From positions 62,001 to 126,000 of IMG/VR virus record IMGVR_UViG_3300032893_000006: a DNA stretch of 64,000 nucleotides, one strand, 5' to 3'. Position numbers and translations under genes: made by a program. The notes under the pieces were generated by a model, which was given only the letters and a program-made list of their open reading frames with translations, was not told the DNA's origin and did not search any database. The DNA comes from a virus. Shown piece after piece: positions 16,744-25,100 of the stretch; within the stretch, counting starts at the first letter, position 1, and each line of letters opens with the position of its first letter.

Positions 16744-17193
16744 ATGGCAAGCTCATTGGATATTGCAATTCCGGCTCTATGCGCATGGCGCGAAAATCGC
16801 GGCGGAGGTGCGTTGGGGATGCAGTCTGTTCTCAATGTTCTACAAAACAGAGCTAATCGCGATAGGACAACCATGTACGCCGAAGCAGTGAAGAAACTTC
16901 AATTTTCTTCGCTTACAGCAAAGGGTGATCCGGAATTGACGCTATGGCCAGTTGAAGGTGATCCGCAATATGTCGAAGCTGAGCAGATGATGCAAGAGGC
17001 TCTAGCGGGACAGCTTGCTGATATCACACACGGAGCCACGATCTACTACGCTCCAACAGGTATTGGCCCTAGCAGCCAGACATTCGCGGTTCCCGGAGGA
17101 GCGACTGTCCCATTTCCTGAAAATTGGCAACAATCAAAGGTGCAATTCACGACGGGTATTGAGAATCAGCTTTTTTTCAAGGAGATCGCATGA
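16744..17193 (+). CDS. SleB-like cell wall hydrolase (endolysin candidate)
   Basis: ATG 16744 gives 149 residues matching the cell wall hydrolase SleB (Hydrolase_2) pattern. The motif Ala-Trp-Arg-Glu-Asn-Arg-Gly near residue 14 carries the predicted catalytic Glu. Also present are Val-Leu-Gln-Asn-Arg-Ala, a Gln-Phe-Ser segment and Gly-Ala-Thr-Ile-Tyr-Tyr-Ala-Pro near 100. The family cuts the glycan strands of peptidoglycan. It lies between two membrane-protein genes, forming a holin-endolysin cassette, and overlaps the next start by four bases. Confidence 0.8.
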   Translation: MASSLDIAIPALCAWRENRGGGALGMQSVLNVLQNRANRDRTTMYAEAVKKLQFSSLTAKGDPELTLWPVEGDPQYVEAEQMMQEALAGQLADITHGATIYYAPTGIGPSSQTFAVPGGATVPFPENWQQSKVQFTTGIENQLFFKEIA

Positions 17194-17471
17194 GCAACTT
17201 TATTCAAGTTCTCGCACAACTCATTGCTAATCTACTGCAACGTGCATTCGGCACAAAGCCGAACACGCTGCTTACAGTCACCGGCGTCGTCGCTGCTCTT
17301 GCTGCGCTGCTTGCTGCTCTTCCACCAAGCATCGTTCCGGTCAAATATCAACCGTGGTTAACAGGAGCAGCAATGTTCTTTTCGCTGCTTGCTGGTGCTT
17401 TGGGATATGGCCAAAAGGCGAATGCGAGCGATCCAACACCTCCACCGAAGTCGCCCAAGGAAACCAAGTAA
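17190..17471 (+). CDS. Holin-like membrane protein
   Basis: This 93-residue product has two hydrophobic segments (about 26-46 and 55-71) separated by a short Pro-rich loop, and a charged, Pro-rich C-terminus, as in class II holins. ATG 17190 overlaps the hydrolase stop. Position after the endolysin-like gene supports the call; sequence alone would not. Confidence 0.6.
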   Translation: MSNFIQVLAQLIANLLQRAFGTKPNTLLTVTGVVAALAALLAALPPSIVPVKYQPWLTGAAMFFSLLAGALGYGQKANASDPTPPPKSPKETK

Positions 17472-17503
17472 CACAGGTAAAAAACTCTCTAGGAGAAGAC
17501 ACA

Positions 17504-18052
17504 ATGAAAAGGCGTCAATTTATCACCAGCATTGCGAAAGCAACTGCCGCTGCAATTATGATCGGTTCAACCACAGTTATGGTCGAGGGCTGCACCTTCG
17601 ACGTTAAAACCGCTCTCAACACCTTACTCGATTCGCTCAACGCGATCCTCAAGGTTGCCGAGCCCAACGCGACATGGACAAGTCCACTCTCGAACGCAAT
17701 AGCGGCCCTTGAACAAGCCGAGAGCGCATGGCAATCCGGAAGTCCAGCGCAGGTGATCGTCAGTGCGCTGAACACCATCGAGGCTGTGATCGCCGTGATT
17801 CCAGTAACCGCATCCTATGCCCCACTCGTCGACATCATTATTGCTGGAATCGAGGCCGTAATGTCAGCACTAGGACTGACATTTTCGCTGTCTGGAGAAG
17901 ATTCACGAAAGCGCGCAACCGTCGTAAACAGCCCTCACTTCAAAGCTACGACAATCAAGACGTCGGCACTCCACCCGACGTGGACTGGAGCCTACAAGCA
18001 TCAGTGGAATAGCGAGTGCAATACGCTGAAGATGCCACAGGCAAAAATCTAA
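17504..18052 (+). CDS. Predicted Tat-exported lipoprotein of the lysis region
   Basis: ATG 17504 with AGGAG at 17491 gives 182 residues. The N-terminus has a twin-arginine motif (Met-Lys-Arg-Arg-Gln-Phe-Ile), an Ala-rich hydrophobic stretch and Val-Glu-Gly-Cys near residue 30, a plausible lipobox. The mature part is helical and Ala-rich to about 130, then basic. Outer-membrane lipoproteins next to holins are often o-spanins, but this one is larger than usual, so the role is uncertain. Confidence 0.55.
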   Translation: MKRRQFITSIAKATAAAIMIGSTTVMVEGCTFDVKTALNTLLDSLNAILKVAEPNATWTSPLSNAIAALEQAESAWQSGSPAQVIVSALNTIEAVIAVIPVTASYAPLVDIIIAGIEAVMSALGLTFSLSGEDSRKRATVVNSPHFKATTIKTSALHPTWTGAYKHQWNSECNTLKMPQAKI

Positions 18053-18065
18053 CCGTCAACCAAGC

Positions 18066-18136
18066 TTGCGGCGGGACACCGGAATTCCGCATACCTCCAA
18101 TCCGGTGCAACCTGACATCCCGCCGCAACCTTTTTT
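18066..18136 (+). terminator. Intrinsic terminator after the lysis genes
   Basis: An 11-bp stem (18066-18076 with 18118-18128) encloses a second small stem (CACCGG/CCGGTG) and is followed by CC and T6. It lies between the lipoprotein gene and the protease gene, whose Shine-Dalgarno begins right after the T-run. Confidence 0.75.
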
Positions 18137-18147
18137 AGGAGCAGATC

Positions 18148-19014
18148 ATGGCATACCTCCCCCTCTCTCCTGCCGGACGCCGGTACGGTCGGTTTCGCGA
18201 CAACCCCTACCATCCCGCGCGGACCTTACTCGCGATGAACCCAACAACAGACGTCATTCTTCCAGCCAAGGCTGCAACATCTCAGTGGACCGGGCCAATT
18301 CGCGATCAAGGCCAAGAAGGCTCCTGCACTGGTCAGATGGGAGGCGCGCTACGTGATGCGCTCTACCGTAAGCTATTTCAGTACGAAAAAGATCGCAGTA
18401 TTTCCGCCGATCAATTCAAGGTATCGGCCTCTTTCATCTACAAGTGCAATCTCATCGCTGACGGCGATCTTGGCACAGATGCTGGTAGCAGCATTCATCA
18501 GACCGTCATGACGCTCAACCAGAAAGGAGCGTGCCTCGAATCCGAGGAGCCGTACAGCGACAGCGACTATTCGACCGAGCCTACACAGACGCAGTACGAA
18601 CAAGCGCTCACTTACAAATCTGGGGCCTACCATTACATTCCTGATCTCCAGACCATGAAGTCTTGTATCGCATCAGGTTATCCGTTCGGTTTCGGAATCT
18701 CTGTCTATTCGTCGTTCGAGGGGACATGGTCTGAGCCGGGAATGATGCCGGTGCCTGATCCAAACACAGAGCAACTCCTCGGAGGTCATGCTCAACCAGT
18801 CTTTGACTACGACGACACCCTTGAGTTTCCGGACGGAAACGTTGGCGGATTCTTGATCCAGAACTCGTGGGGCAGCGACTGGGGAATTTCTGCACCGGGA
18901 CGAAATGATGGCGGTTTCTATTGGATGCCATACGCCTTCGTTGAAGGTAGCGATCCAAAGAATGGTCCGTTCGTGAACGATGCGTGGGTTATTCACCTTG
19001 GTCCAGCTTGGTAA
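18148..19014 (+). CDS. Papain-like (C1 family) cysteine protease
   Basis: The 288-residue protein carries the four papain landmarks in order. Gln in Arg-Asp-Gln-Gly-Gln-Glu-Gly-Ser-Cys (near residue 53) is the oxyanion Gln and that Cys is the nucleophile. His lies in Gly-Gly-His-Ala (near 213) and Asn in Gln-Asn-Ser-Trp-Gly (near 235). No signal peptide or long propeptide is seen; residues 1-45 could be a short pro-region. AGGAG precedes ATG 18148. Papain-type proteases are uncommon in phages; prohead maturation, host-protein cleavage and entry are all possible roles. Confidence 0.8.
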   Translation: MAYLPLSPAGRRYGRFRDNPYHPARTLLAMNPTTDVILPAKAATSQWTGPIRDQGQEGSCTGQMGGALRDALYRKLFQYEKDRSISADQFKVSASFIYKCNLIADGDLGTDAGSSIHQTVMTLNQKGACLESEEPYSDSDYSTEPTQTQYEQALTYKSGAYHYIPDLQTMKSCIASGYPFGFGISVYSSFEGTWSEPGMMPVPDPNTEQLLGGHAQPVFDYDDTLEFPDGNVGGFLIQNSWGSDWGISAPGRNDGGFYWMPYAFVEGSDPKNGPFVNDAWVIHLGPAW

Positions 19015-19029
19015 AACTCAAAGGAGGAT

Positions 19030-19251
19030 ATGGTGCCAATAGAGAAAAGCACAGGATCGGAAGCAGAGAAAAAACGAAATTTTCACGATCTTCGACACGG
19101 AAAGACCTTTCGAAAAACCGAGAAAAAATATGGGAGGGCGAAAGCTCGAAGTCAAATGATCGCGATTGCATTGGAAGCGCAGCGCGCAGGGAAGAAGAAG
19201 TCGAAGAAGCACAAAAAAGCGCAGCACAAGAAAAGGGTCTCGAAGCGCTGA
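19030..19251 (+). CDS. Small very basic protein
   Basis: A 73-residue product with AAGGAGGA at 19021-19028. It is Lys/Arg-rich throughout and ends in a run of basic residues (Lys-Lys-Ser-Lys-Lys-His-Lys-Lys). GTG 19033 is an alternative start. Its last bases overlap the promoter of leader copy 2. Confidence 0.55.
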   Translation: MVPIEKSTGSEAEKKRNFHDLRHGKTFRKTEKKYGRAKARSQMIAIALEAQRAGKKKSKKHKKAQHKKRVSKR

Positions 19252-19257
19252 TTTATC

Positions 19258-19286
19258 GTGACAATCGACCCGTTTTGCGGTATAAA
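19258..19286 (+). promoter_or_regulatory. Promoter for the basic-protein operon
   Basis: GTGACA at 19258-19263, a 17-base spacer and TATAAA at 19281-19286 form a strong sigma70-type promoter. Transcription would begin near 19293, exactly where leader copy 2 starts. Confidence 0.7.
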
Positions 19287-19292
19287 TTTTGA

Positions 19293-19355
19293 GAGAACGT
19301 GCTCCCCGGGCAGGGACAAAGCGGCGACTCAAGCTTAAGGCTTGAGCCGCTTTTT
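19293..19355 (+). promoter_or_regulatory. Repeated 5' leader with terminator-like hairpin (copy 2)
   Basis: The 15-base opening block (19293-19307) is identical to that at 2727-2741, and 19313-19334 matches copy 1 at 21 of 22 bases. The hairpin (19321-19334 with 19340-19350) ends in T5 and is followed by AAGGAG and a basic-protein gene. The loops differ between copies while the stems are kept, which supports selection on structure. Confidence 0.65.
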
Positions 19356-19377
19356 GTTTGGCCCAAGGAGTCATGAG

Positions 19378-19650
19378 ATGGCAAAGCTGAGCTATAAACG
19401 TCGGCAAGAACTGCCAGCTTCTGAGTTCGCGATTCCCTCCGAGCGAAAATATCCGCTTGATACGAAGAACCGGGCGCGCGATGCGCTATCACGTGCTTCA
19501 CAAAACGCATCTCCTTCACAAAAAGCGCAGATCAAGAAAAAAGTCCATCAGAAGTACCCGAGCATTAAGGTGAGCGGGCTTCATGGAGCCGAGAAAAAAG
19601 CCACTCGGCGCAAGCACTCGGTTCGAAAAATTTCACTTCGAAAGGATTAA
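19378..19650 (+). CDS. Basic protein with LPASEFAIP-type motif
   Basis: ATG 19378, with AAGGAG at 19365-19370, gives 90 residues. The segment Leu-Pro-Ala-Ser-Glu-Phe-Ala-Ile-Pro, then Lys-Tyr-Pro-Leu-Asp and Ala-Arg-Asp-Ala-Leu-Ser-Arg-Ala-Ser-Gln, is a pattern I recognise from many small phage proteins of unknown function. The C-terminus is Lys/Arg-rich. It is the first gene after leader copy 2. Confidence 0.65.
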   Translation: MAKLSYKRRQELPASEFAIPSERKYPLDTKNRARDALSRASQNASPSQKAQIKKKVHQKYPSIKVSGLHGAEKKATRRKHSVRKISLRKD

Positions 19651-19652
19651 CC

Positions 19653-19817
19653 ATGAAGGGCAAAGCGAAAAACCTCTCTGTTTTGAAAGCACCAAAAAAC
19701 CCGAAAAAGATTCGGACCTCGCGCAATCACATCGGCGGATGGCCGAAGTTGACATCTCCCCGCGTCAAGAAGACGGTCGGTAAAAGTGGCCGCAAGCGCG
19801 TTTCTCGTAAGGCGTAA
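19653..19817 (+). CDS. Very basic 54-residue protein
   Basis: ATG 19653 follows the previous stop by two bases with AAAGGA just upstream. Lys and Arg make up over a third of the product and there are no acidic residues. The overlapping arrangement suggests co-translation with its neighbours. Function unknown; polyanion binding is implied by composition. Confidence 0.55.
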   Translation: MKGKAKNLSVLKAPKNPKKIRTSRNHIGGWPKLTSPRVKKTVGKSGRKRVSRKA

Positions 19818-19859
19818 CCTTCAGCAGGCGCAAACAAGCTCAGGCGTGAGAGGTATCCC

Positions 19860-20036
19860 ATGAACGAGATCGACTCAGGCAACCTTCCTAATGTGCGTCG
19901 CGCTCCTAAAAAGTCGCGGCGCACCATTACGTCCGGCATGGATAAATCCACGTCTGGGTGCACGACCGGCAGCAAGTATAAAGCGAAGAGTATCCTCAAG
20001 GAACTGTCCGCAACGAAGCGTCCACCGTACAAATAA
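19860..20036 (+). CDS. Small basic hypothetical protein
   Basis: ATG 19860 is preceded by GAGAGG. The 58-residue product has an acidic N-terminus, a basic middle (Arg-Arg-Ala-Pro-Lys-Lys-Ser-Arg-Arg) and a single Cys. It is one of a run of tiny basic genes. Confidence 0.5.
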   Translation: MNEIDSGNLPNVRRAPKKSRRTITSGMDKSTSGCTTGSKYKAKSILKELSATKRPPYK

Positions 20037-20048
20037 TCAGAGGTATCA

Positions 20049-20309
20049 ATGGCATCAGAATACGGAGCGGCGCAGCCCATTGTCGATCTTGCCAAGTCGG
20101 CAAGCAACAGCTTTTACGACTGGGGAAATCTCGGTCCGGTGAAACGCGCGATCAAATCGGCGAGCGATGCCATCCAGAGCGCGGTAACGCCGAAGTCGAC
20201 CAAAAAGCCAATCGCGGTTTCATGGGCTTATTACGGAAAACCGCAACCTCGCCCGGGAGATGACAAGCCCACAACGCGGAAAGCGATTCCAAAGGTGTCG
20301 AGGCGATAG
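20049..20309 (+). CDS. Small basic hypothetical protein
   Basis: An 86-residue product, ATG 20049 with AGAGGT upstream. A predicted helix (about 10-45) is followed by a Lys/Arg/Pro-rich tail. It ends the run of basic genes before the second adaptor gene. A further 35-codon frame (20310-20417) overlaps that adaptor gene and may not be translated. Confidence 0.5.
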   Translation: MASEYGAAQPIVDLAKSASNSFYDWGNLGPVKRAIKSASDAIQSAVTPKSTKKPIAVSWAYYGKPQPRPGDDKPTTRKAIPKVSRR

Positions 20310-20340
20310 ATGAAAGCGAGAAGAAAGCGAGCAAAATTCG

Positions 20341-21840
20341 ATGCCTTCGAATTACCAATGGATACAGCTAACGACAGCGATCTCGCAGCTTGCGCAACGT
20401 CTCAGCGATCCAAGTAACGCTTTTTGGACACAAGCAGAACTTGTTATCTACATTCAGCAAGCCCTGCGTCTATTTAACACCCTAACCTTCACTTGGAAAA
20501 CAGACTTCACCTACAACTCGTCGACTATCTGGAACTCGCTTGGCTCATTGAACGGTTCCCCTCGTCTTCGTACGCAAACCGACGTTAATTGCTATACGCA
20601 GATTGAGTACATGCTGCTGGAACCGCCTACAGGCGGAACGTGGACCGGCACCAATCAGTTTTCCATTGCCAATCTGTCGCAGGCGCTGCAGACTCGGCGC
20701 GACGAGATGATTCAAGTTGGCAATCTCAATTCCGTTTTGCTGCCGAATATTCCTGTGACGCCTAATGTGCGTCGCACCTATCTTCCAGATTCCACAATTG
20801 ACGTGGCGCGAGTTCGCTATCTTGCGTTGCAAACCTCCACGACCGGATCGGCTTCTTCTGGGGCGACAAGCATTACTGTTGGATCGACACGGGGAATCAC
20901 TCAAGGGCAAATTGTGAGCGGCAATGGAATTGCTTACGGCTCGGCAGTAGTTGCTGTCGAACCCAACTCCATCACAATTGCTCCAGCGTCAATTGGGGTT
21001 GTAACAGGAACGTTAAACTTCTACAGCGCGTCGATTATTTTTCGCGACGACACAGTAGCTTCGGAATTCTATGAGGCACCTCTCTATCAGCAGCCTTCAG
21101 GAACTCCGCAAATATTTTCGCTATCTTCCGAACCACCTCTTTCATGGAATGTTGACATTGCACCGAACACGGTCGGAAGTTACGAAGCAATTGTTTCTCA
21201 GACTGGCACAGCATTTTCGCCCCCGTCTGCAACACTGCTCAATATTCCCGATGATTTCACTTGGGCGTTAATCTTTGGAGCTATGGCTGACCTGCTTGGT
21301 CGCGAAGCTGAGGCATCTGATCCGCAGCGGGCTGAGTATTGCTTAAAGCGCTACATGGACGGCCTGATGCTACTTCAAAAAATTCCATGGATTATGCTCG
21401 GGCGCGTTAATGGAAAAGCAGTCAATTGCGATTCAATCTTCGCTTTGGATCACTTCGACAGCAACTGGGACTCAAACCCAACTAATTTTGGCCCGGTAAT
21501 TGTGACAGGTGGCGTCGACTTCGTTGCGGCTCCATCTGGATCGGGAATTGGGCTGACGGTTCTCGGTAACGCGCCGATTCCGGTTTCCGGAAGTGATTAT
21601 GTGCAGGTGAGCAGAAGTGACTATGACATCATCCTCGATCTAGCTCAAAGCTTTGCGTGTTTTAAGATGGGCGGCGCTGACTGGCAGCAATCGCTTGAAC
21701 TTGAGGCGCGAGCCATTCAAGCCTGTTCTGCTGAAAATACTCGCCTCCGTAGCTTCGGTGCCTTCAGCGACATTCTAGTGCAGAGAGGGCAGCAAGAGCA
21801 GAGAGATCAGAATCCATACAACGCGAACAAGGCAAAGTAG
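20341..21840 (+). CDS. Second adaptor/tail connector-like protein
   Basis: In this 499-residue protein residues 1-50 (Leu-Thr-Thr-Ala-Ile-Ser-Gln-Leu-Ala-Gln-Arg-Leu) and the helical stretch at about 305-350 (Trp-Ala-Leu-Ile-Phe-Gly-Ala-Met-Ala-Asp-Leu-Leu) resemble head-tail connector proteins seen next to tail hubs. Residues about 165-220 hold a small beta insertion. Its neighbour is the 1535-residue tail hub. ATG 20341 has only a weak upstream ribosome site. Confidence 0.5.
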   Translation: MPSNYQWIQLTTAISQLAQRLSDPSNAFWTQAELVIYIQQALRLFNTLTFTWKTDFTYNSSTIWNSLGSLNGSPRLRTQTDVNCYTQIEYMLLEPPTGGTWTGTNQFSIANLSQALQTRRDEMIQVGNLNSVLLPNIPVTPNVRRTYLPDSTIDVARVRYLALQTSTTGSASSGATSITVGSTRGITQGQIVSGNGIAYGSAVVAVEPNSITIAPASIGVVTGTLNFYSASIIFRDDTVASEFYEAPLYQQPSGTPQIFSLSSEPPLSWNVDIAPNTVGSYEAIVSQTGTAFSPPSATLLNIPDDFTWALIFGAMADLLGREAEASDPQRAEYCLKRYMDGLMLLQKIPWIMLGRVNGKAVNCDSIFALDHFDSNWDSNPTNFGPVIVTGGVDFVAAPSGSGIGLTVLGNAPIPVSGSDYVQVSRSDYDIILDLAQSFACFKMGGADWQQSLELEARAIQACSAENTRLRSFGAFSDILVQRGQQEQRDQNPYNANKAK

Positions 21841-21849
21841 GGGTGAGCT

Positions 21850-22173
21850 TTGAAAACGACAGCCAAAAAGACAAAAAGCGGAGATCAAATCTATTTTGAA
21901 GACCAAGCTGAAAAAGAGGAGCTTGAAGCTCTCGGATTCGATTTTACCGAGTGGAACAACCTTTCTGAAGATGATTGTATCTATGTTTTTCTAAAACAGG
22001 AGAGCCTTGGGTGTCATGCTACCACACAGGAAGAACTGGAAACTTACTCCTCTCGAATGCTTCAGGCGCTACACAGCAAGGGTATTCAGGTGAAGGTTAT
22101 CGATAAGTTTAGAGACGTCGGAGACGGATTTTGGACCCGCTTTATATTCTCGACTAACAGAACGATTCAGTAA
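21850..22173 (+). CDS. Hypothetical acidic protein
   Basis: The 107-residue product starts at TTG 21850 with GGGTGAG upstream. It is an acidic alpha/beta protein with one Cys pair (Cys at about 43 and 55). I recognise no family. It sits between adaptor and hub genes in the same direction. Confidence 0.5.
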   Translation: MKTTAKKTKSGDQIYFEDQAEKEELEALGFDFTEWNNLSEDDCIYVFLKQESLGCHATTQEELETYSSRMLQALHSKGIQVKVIDKFRDVGDGFWTRFIFSTNRTIQ

Positions 22174-22182
22174 CGAGGAGCA

Positions 22183-25100
22183 ATGGACTTTAGAGGATTA
22201 GACCTTACGTCTCCGATCAACCGGCTGAAGTCCGGTTTTGCCGCGATGTGTGTCAACGTCCGCGCCTACTTCAAGGGAGGTTTTCAGATTCGCAATCTCC
22301 TGACCAATGCAATCATAACCGTAGCCGATGCGATTGAAACGATAGCGAGGCTGAACGACACCACTCCTGCCGGACCGGGAAGCGGATACACTTATGTAAT
22401 TGCAGCGGGTACTAAGATTTATGCGGCGTCAACAGGTAGTCCTTCCGCTATTGCGACAGGAATGAGCGGTAACCCAGTCTCCATGGTGCCGTTTCGACCG
22501 AATGCCTCTGTGCAGCCGTGGATGTATATCGGCGACTCTGCCCCGACACCAGCAGGATCGATCACCTATGTAACCATCAGCACAAAATACGCTATAAATG
22601 GCGATGCTACTACCTTCGATTGCTCGTCCATGTTAAAGGTGCGTTCCGATAGCCTGATTTATAAAATGGGAATTGAAGAACCGCAGACAGCACCCGTTGT
22701 TTCAACGACCGGAACAACAACAACCGGAACAGATGCTCTGCCAGCAACTACGGTGCCGTGGACAAACGTTGGCGGAGTCAATCCTTCATATAACTATGGC
22801 CAGACAAGTGGTAGCGACGGAACTTCGCCCGTAATTATTTCAACACCGGCTGGCGCACAAACATTAACTCTGGCAATCACTGGAACTGCCACAGTCAACG
22901 GAGCAACTCACGGTCCCGGCGATACAGGTCCGACTGGATCGAGTTATCCCGCAAACTTTACAGGCGCGGGGCCAACAATTGTCCTTGGGGCCTTTACTGA
23001 CGGCTCAGGAAATGTCCTGACGGGGACTTCTCCTGTGCCTCTTCTCGCGAATGTTGGTTCTGGAATCACGCTTCAGATTCCGGCTGGAGCATCCCAATTT
23101 CAAATCGGCATCGATTCTCACGCTAACACATTCTCAGCCAATTCTGGATCGTTTACTGTCAATTGGACTTTGGTAACGAGCGCCATAGCGACGGTCATCT
23201 CAACCCTTGGAAATGTCACAGTTTATTATTGGGGCGATTCGCCCCATACGGGTCCAGTTGCAGACTACATCTGGAAAAATCCGAATGACACCGGCACGGG
23301 TATTGCGCGCTCAACCGGAACTGCTGCGGGAACGGTAACAAACAATTCGTGGATGTTTGACTCATCGCCAGAGGACGGCACTGTGCCCTTGCTATGGGAC
23401 ACTCTCAACTCCTCCGCTACAATCACCGGATCGATCCCAGTGTTTTCTCCAGCACTTGAGTCGGCTGGATATCAAGACTTCAATATGTGCGTTGTTGGAA
23501 CCATTTTTGTTCCAGCCGCAGGAACCTACGAGTTCACCTTCGTCAACAAAGATCAGATCATGGTTGGTATTGGCGGCGGGGCTACGGTTCCGGGAGGCTA
23601 CGTCACTGGGCAGGTGGGACAGACAGAAACAGTCGTCAATGCTCTACCTTTGATTTATGTCTCAACTCCGAACGGAGCAGGCGGTAAAGTTTTTCAGACG
23701 ATCAGCATCACTTTTCCGGGGTCAGGGTCGTATGAAGTCGAAATTGATTACGACTACTGGTACCACACTGGCCGGTGCCTATACATGCTACTTGGTACAG
23801 TGGCTTCGCTCCCACCGTCTACTTCGAACATTATTCCACCGCTTCCGCAGGGTGTGCGCACTGGAGTCTCCTACGCCTGCAAATATAGGAATTCGCAAAC
23901 CGGAGCAGTGTCCAATCCCGGTCCGACTTCGACTCCGCAGGTAACACCGGTACTAGATAATACGGTGGTCTGCCCATACTCACCCGATCCTCAGGTGGAC
24001 AAGGTTGACTACTATCGTCAGGATTCTGGGCTCGCGAACTATACGTACGTAGCGACCGGACCAAACACCAATCCACCTACTCCGATCACGGATACGTTGA
24101 CCGATCTCGAAGCTGCCGACAACCAAGTGATGGATACAGACGACTACGAGCCATTTCCATCAATTGACTTGCCGCAATCTGGCGTTGTTAATGTGTCAGG
24201 CGGCGTGATCTCATGGGTAAGCGGAAACAAGTTCAATATTCGGTGGCTTGCAGGAACAATCATTGAGATTGGCTACCCAACACAGTTGGCATACAGCTTG
24301 ATCGCGCGGCCAACATCCGACACAACTATTGTCATTCCGGAGGTTCCTGACGGAACAAGCCTGACCTACAACATTCCTGAGCCGATTCTCGCTGCACAGC
24401 CGCTGCCTTATCTATTCGGACCCACCGATAACATCAATTTCGAATACGGCGTCGGCGACCCATTACGCCCGGGGACGCTTTACTGGTCCAAAGGCAGCAA
24501 TCTTGACTCTGCTCCTGATACAAACCAGCTTGACGTGACCGATCCTTCCGAGCCGCTCGTGAACGGAGCAATCAGCGGTGGATTAGGAGTTTTATTCTCA
24601 ATTCGCAGGGCGTGGATCATCGAGCCGAACTACTACAATGCTACGGCTACAGCGCAGGGCGTGTCCGGAACAACATGGAGTCTGCAAGTCTCGCAGATCA
24701 ATCGCGGGCTATTTATGCCACGTTGCGTAGCTGTCGAAGGCTCCGGAAACATATTCTTTCGTGTGGATGATGGCATTCATGTTTCAGTTGCTGGCTTGTC
24801 ATCACAGTCAATTACCGATGAGATGCTCTACCCATTATTCCCTCATGAAGGTTCTGCGCCCCAAGCAATTGTCCGTAATGGCGTAACAATCTATCCCCCG
24901 GACGATACGAATCCAGAAGCGCAAAAGTTCGCCATTCAAAACGGTTATCTGTATTACGACTACGGCTATAGCTACGAAGCGCCAGTCGTAACCGATGTCT
25001 CGTTTATCCCGGAAAGTGCTACATCTGCTGGCGATGGAATTGCATGGGCTAATCCTAGTTCTGCGACAGCAGGATCACTGCCTGCGGTAGCAAACGTTAC

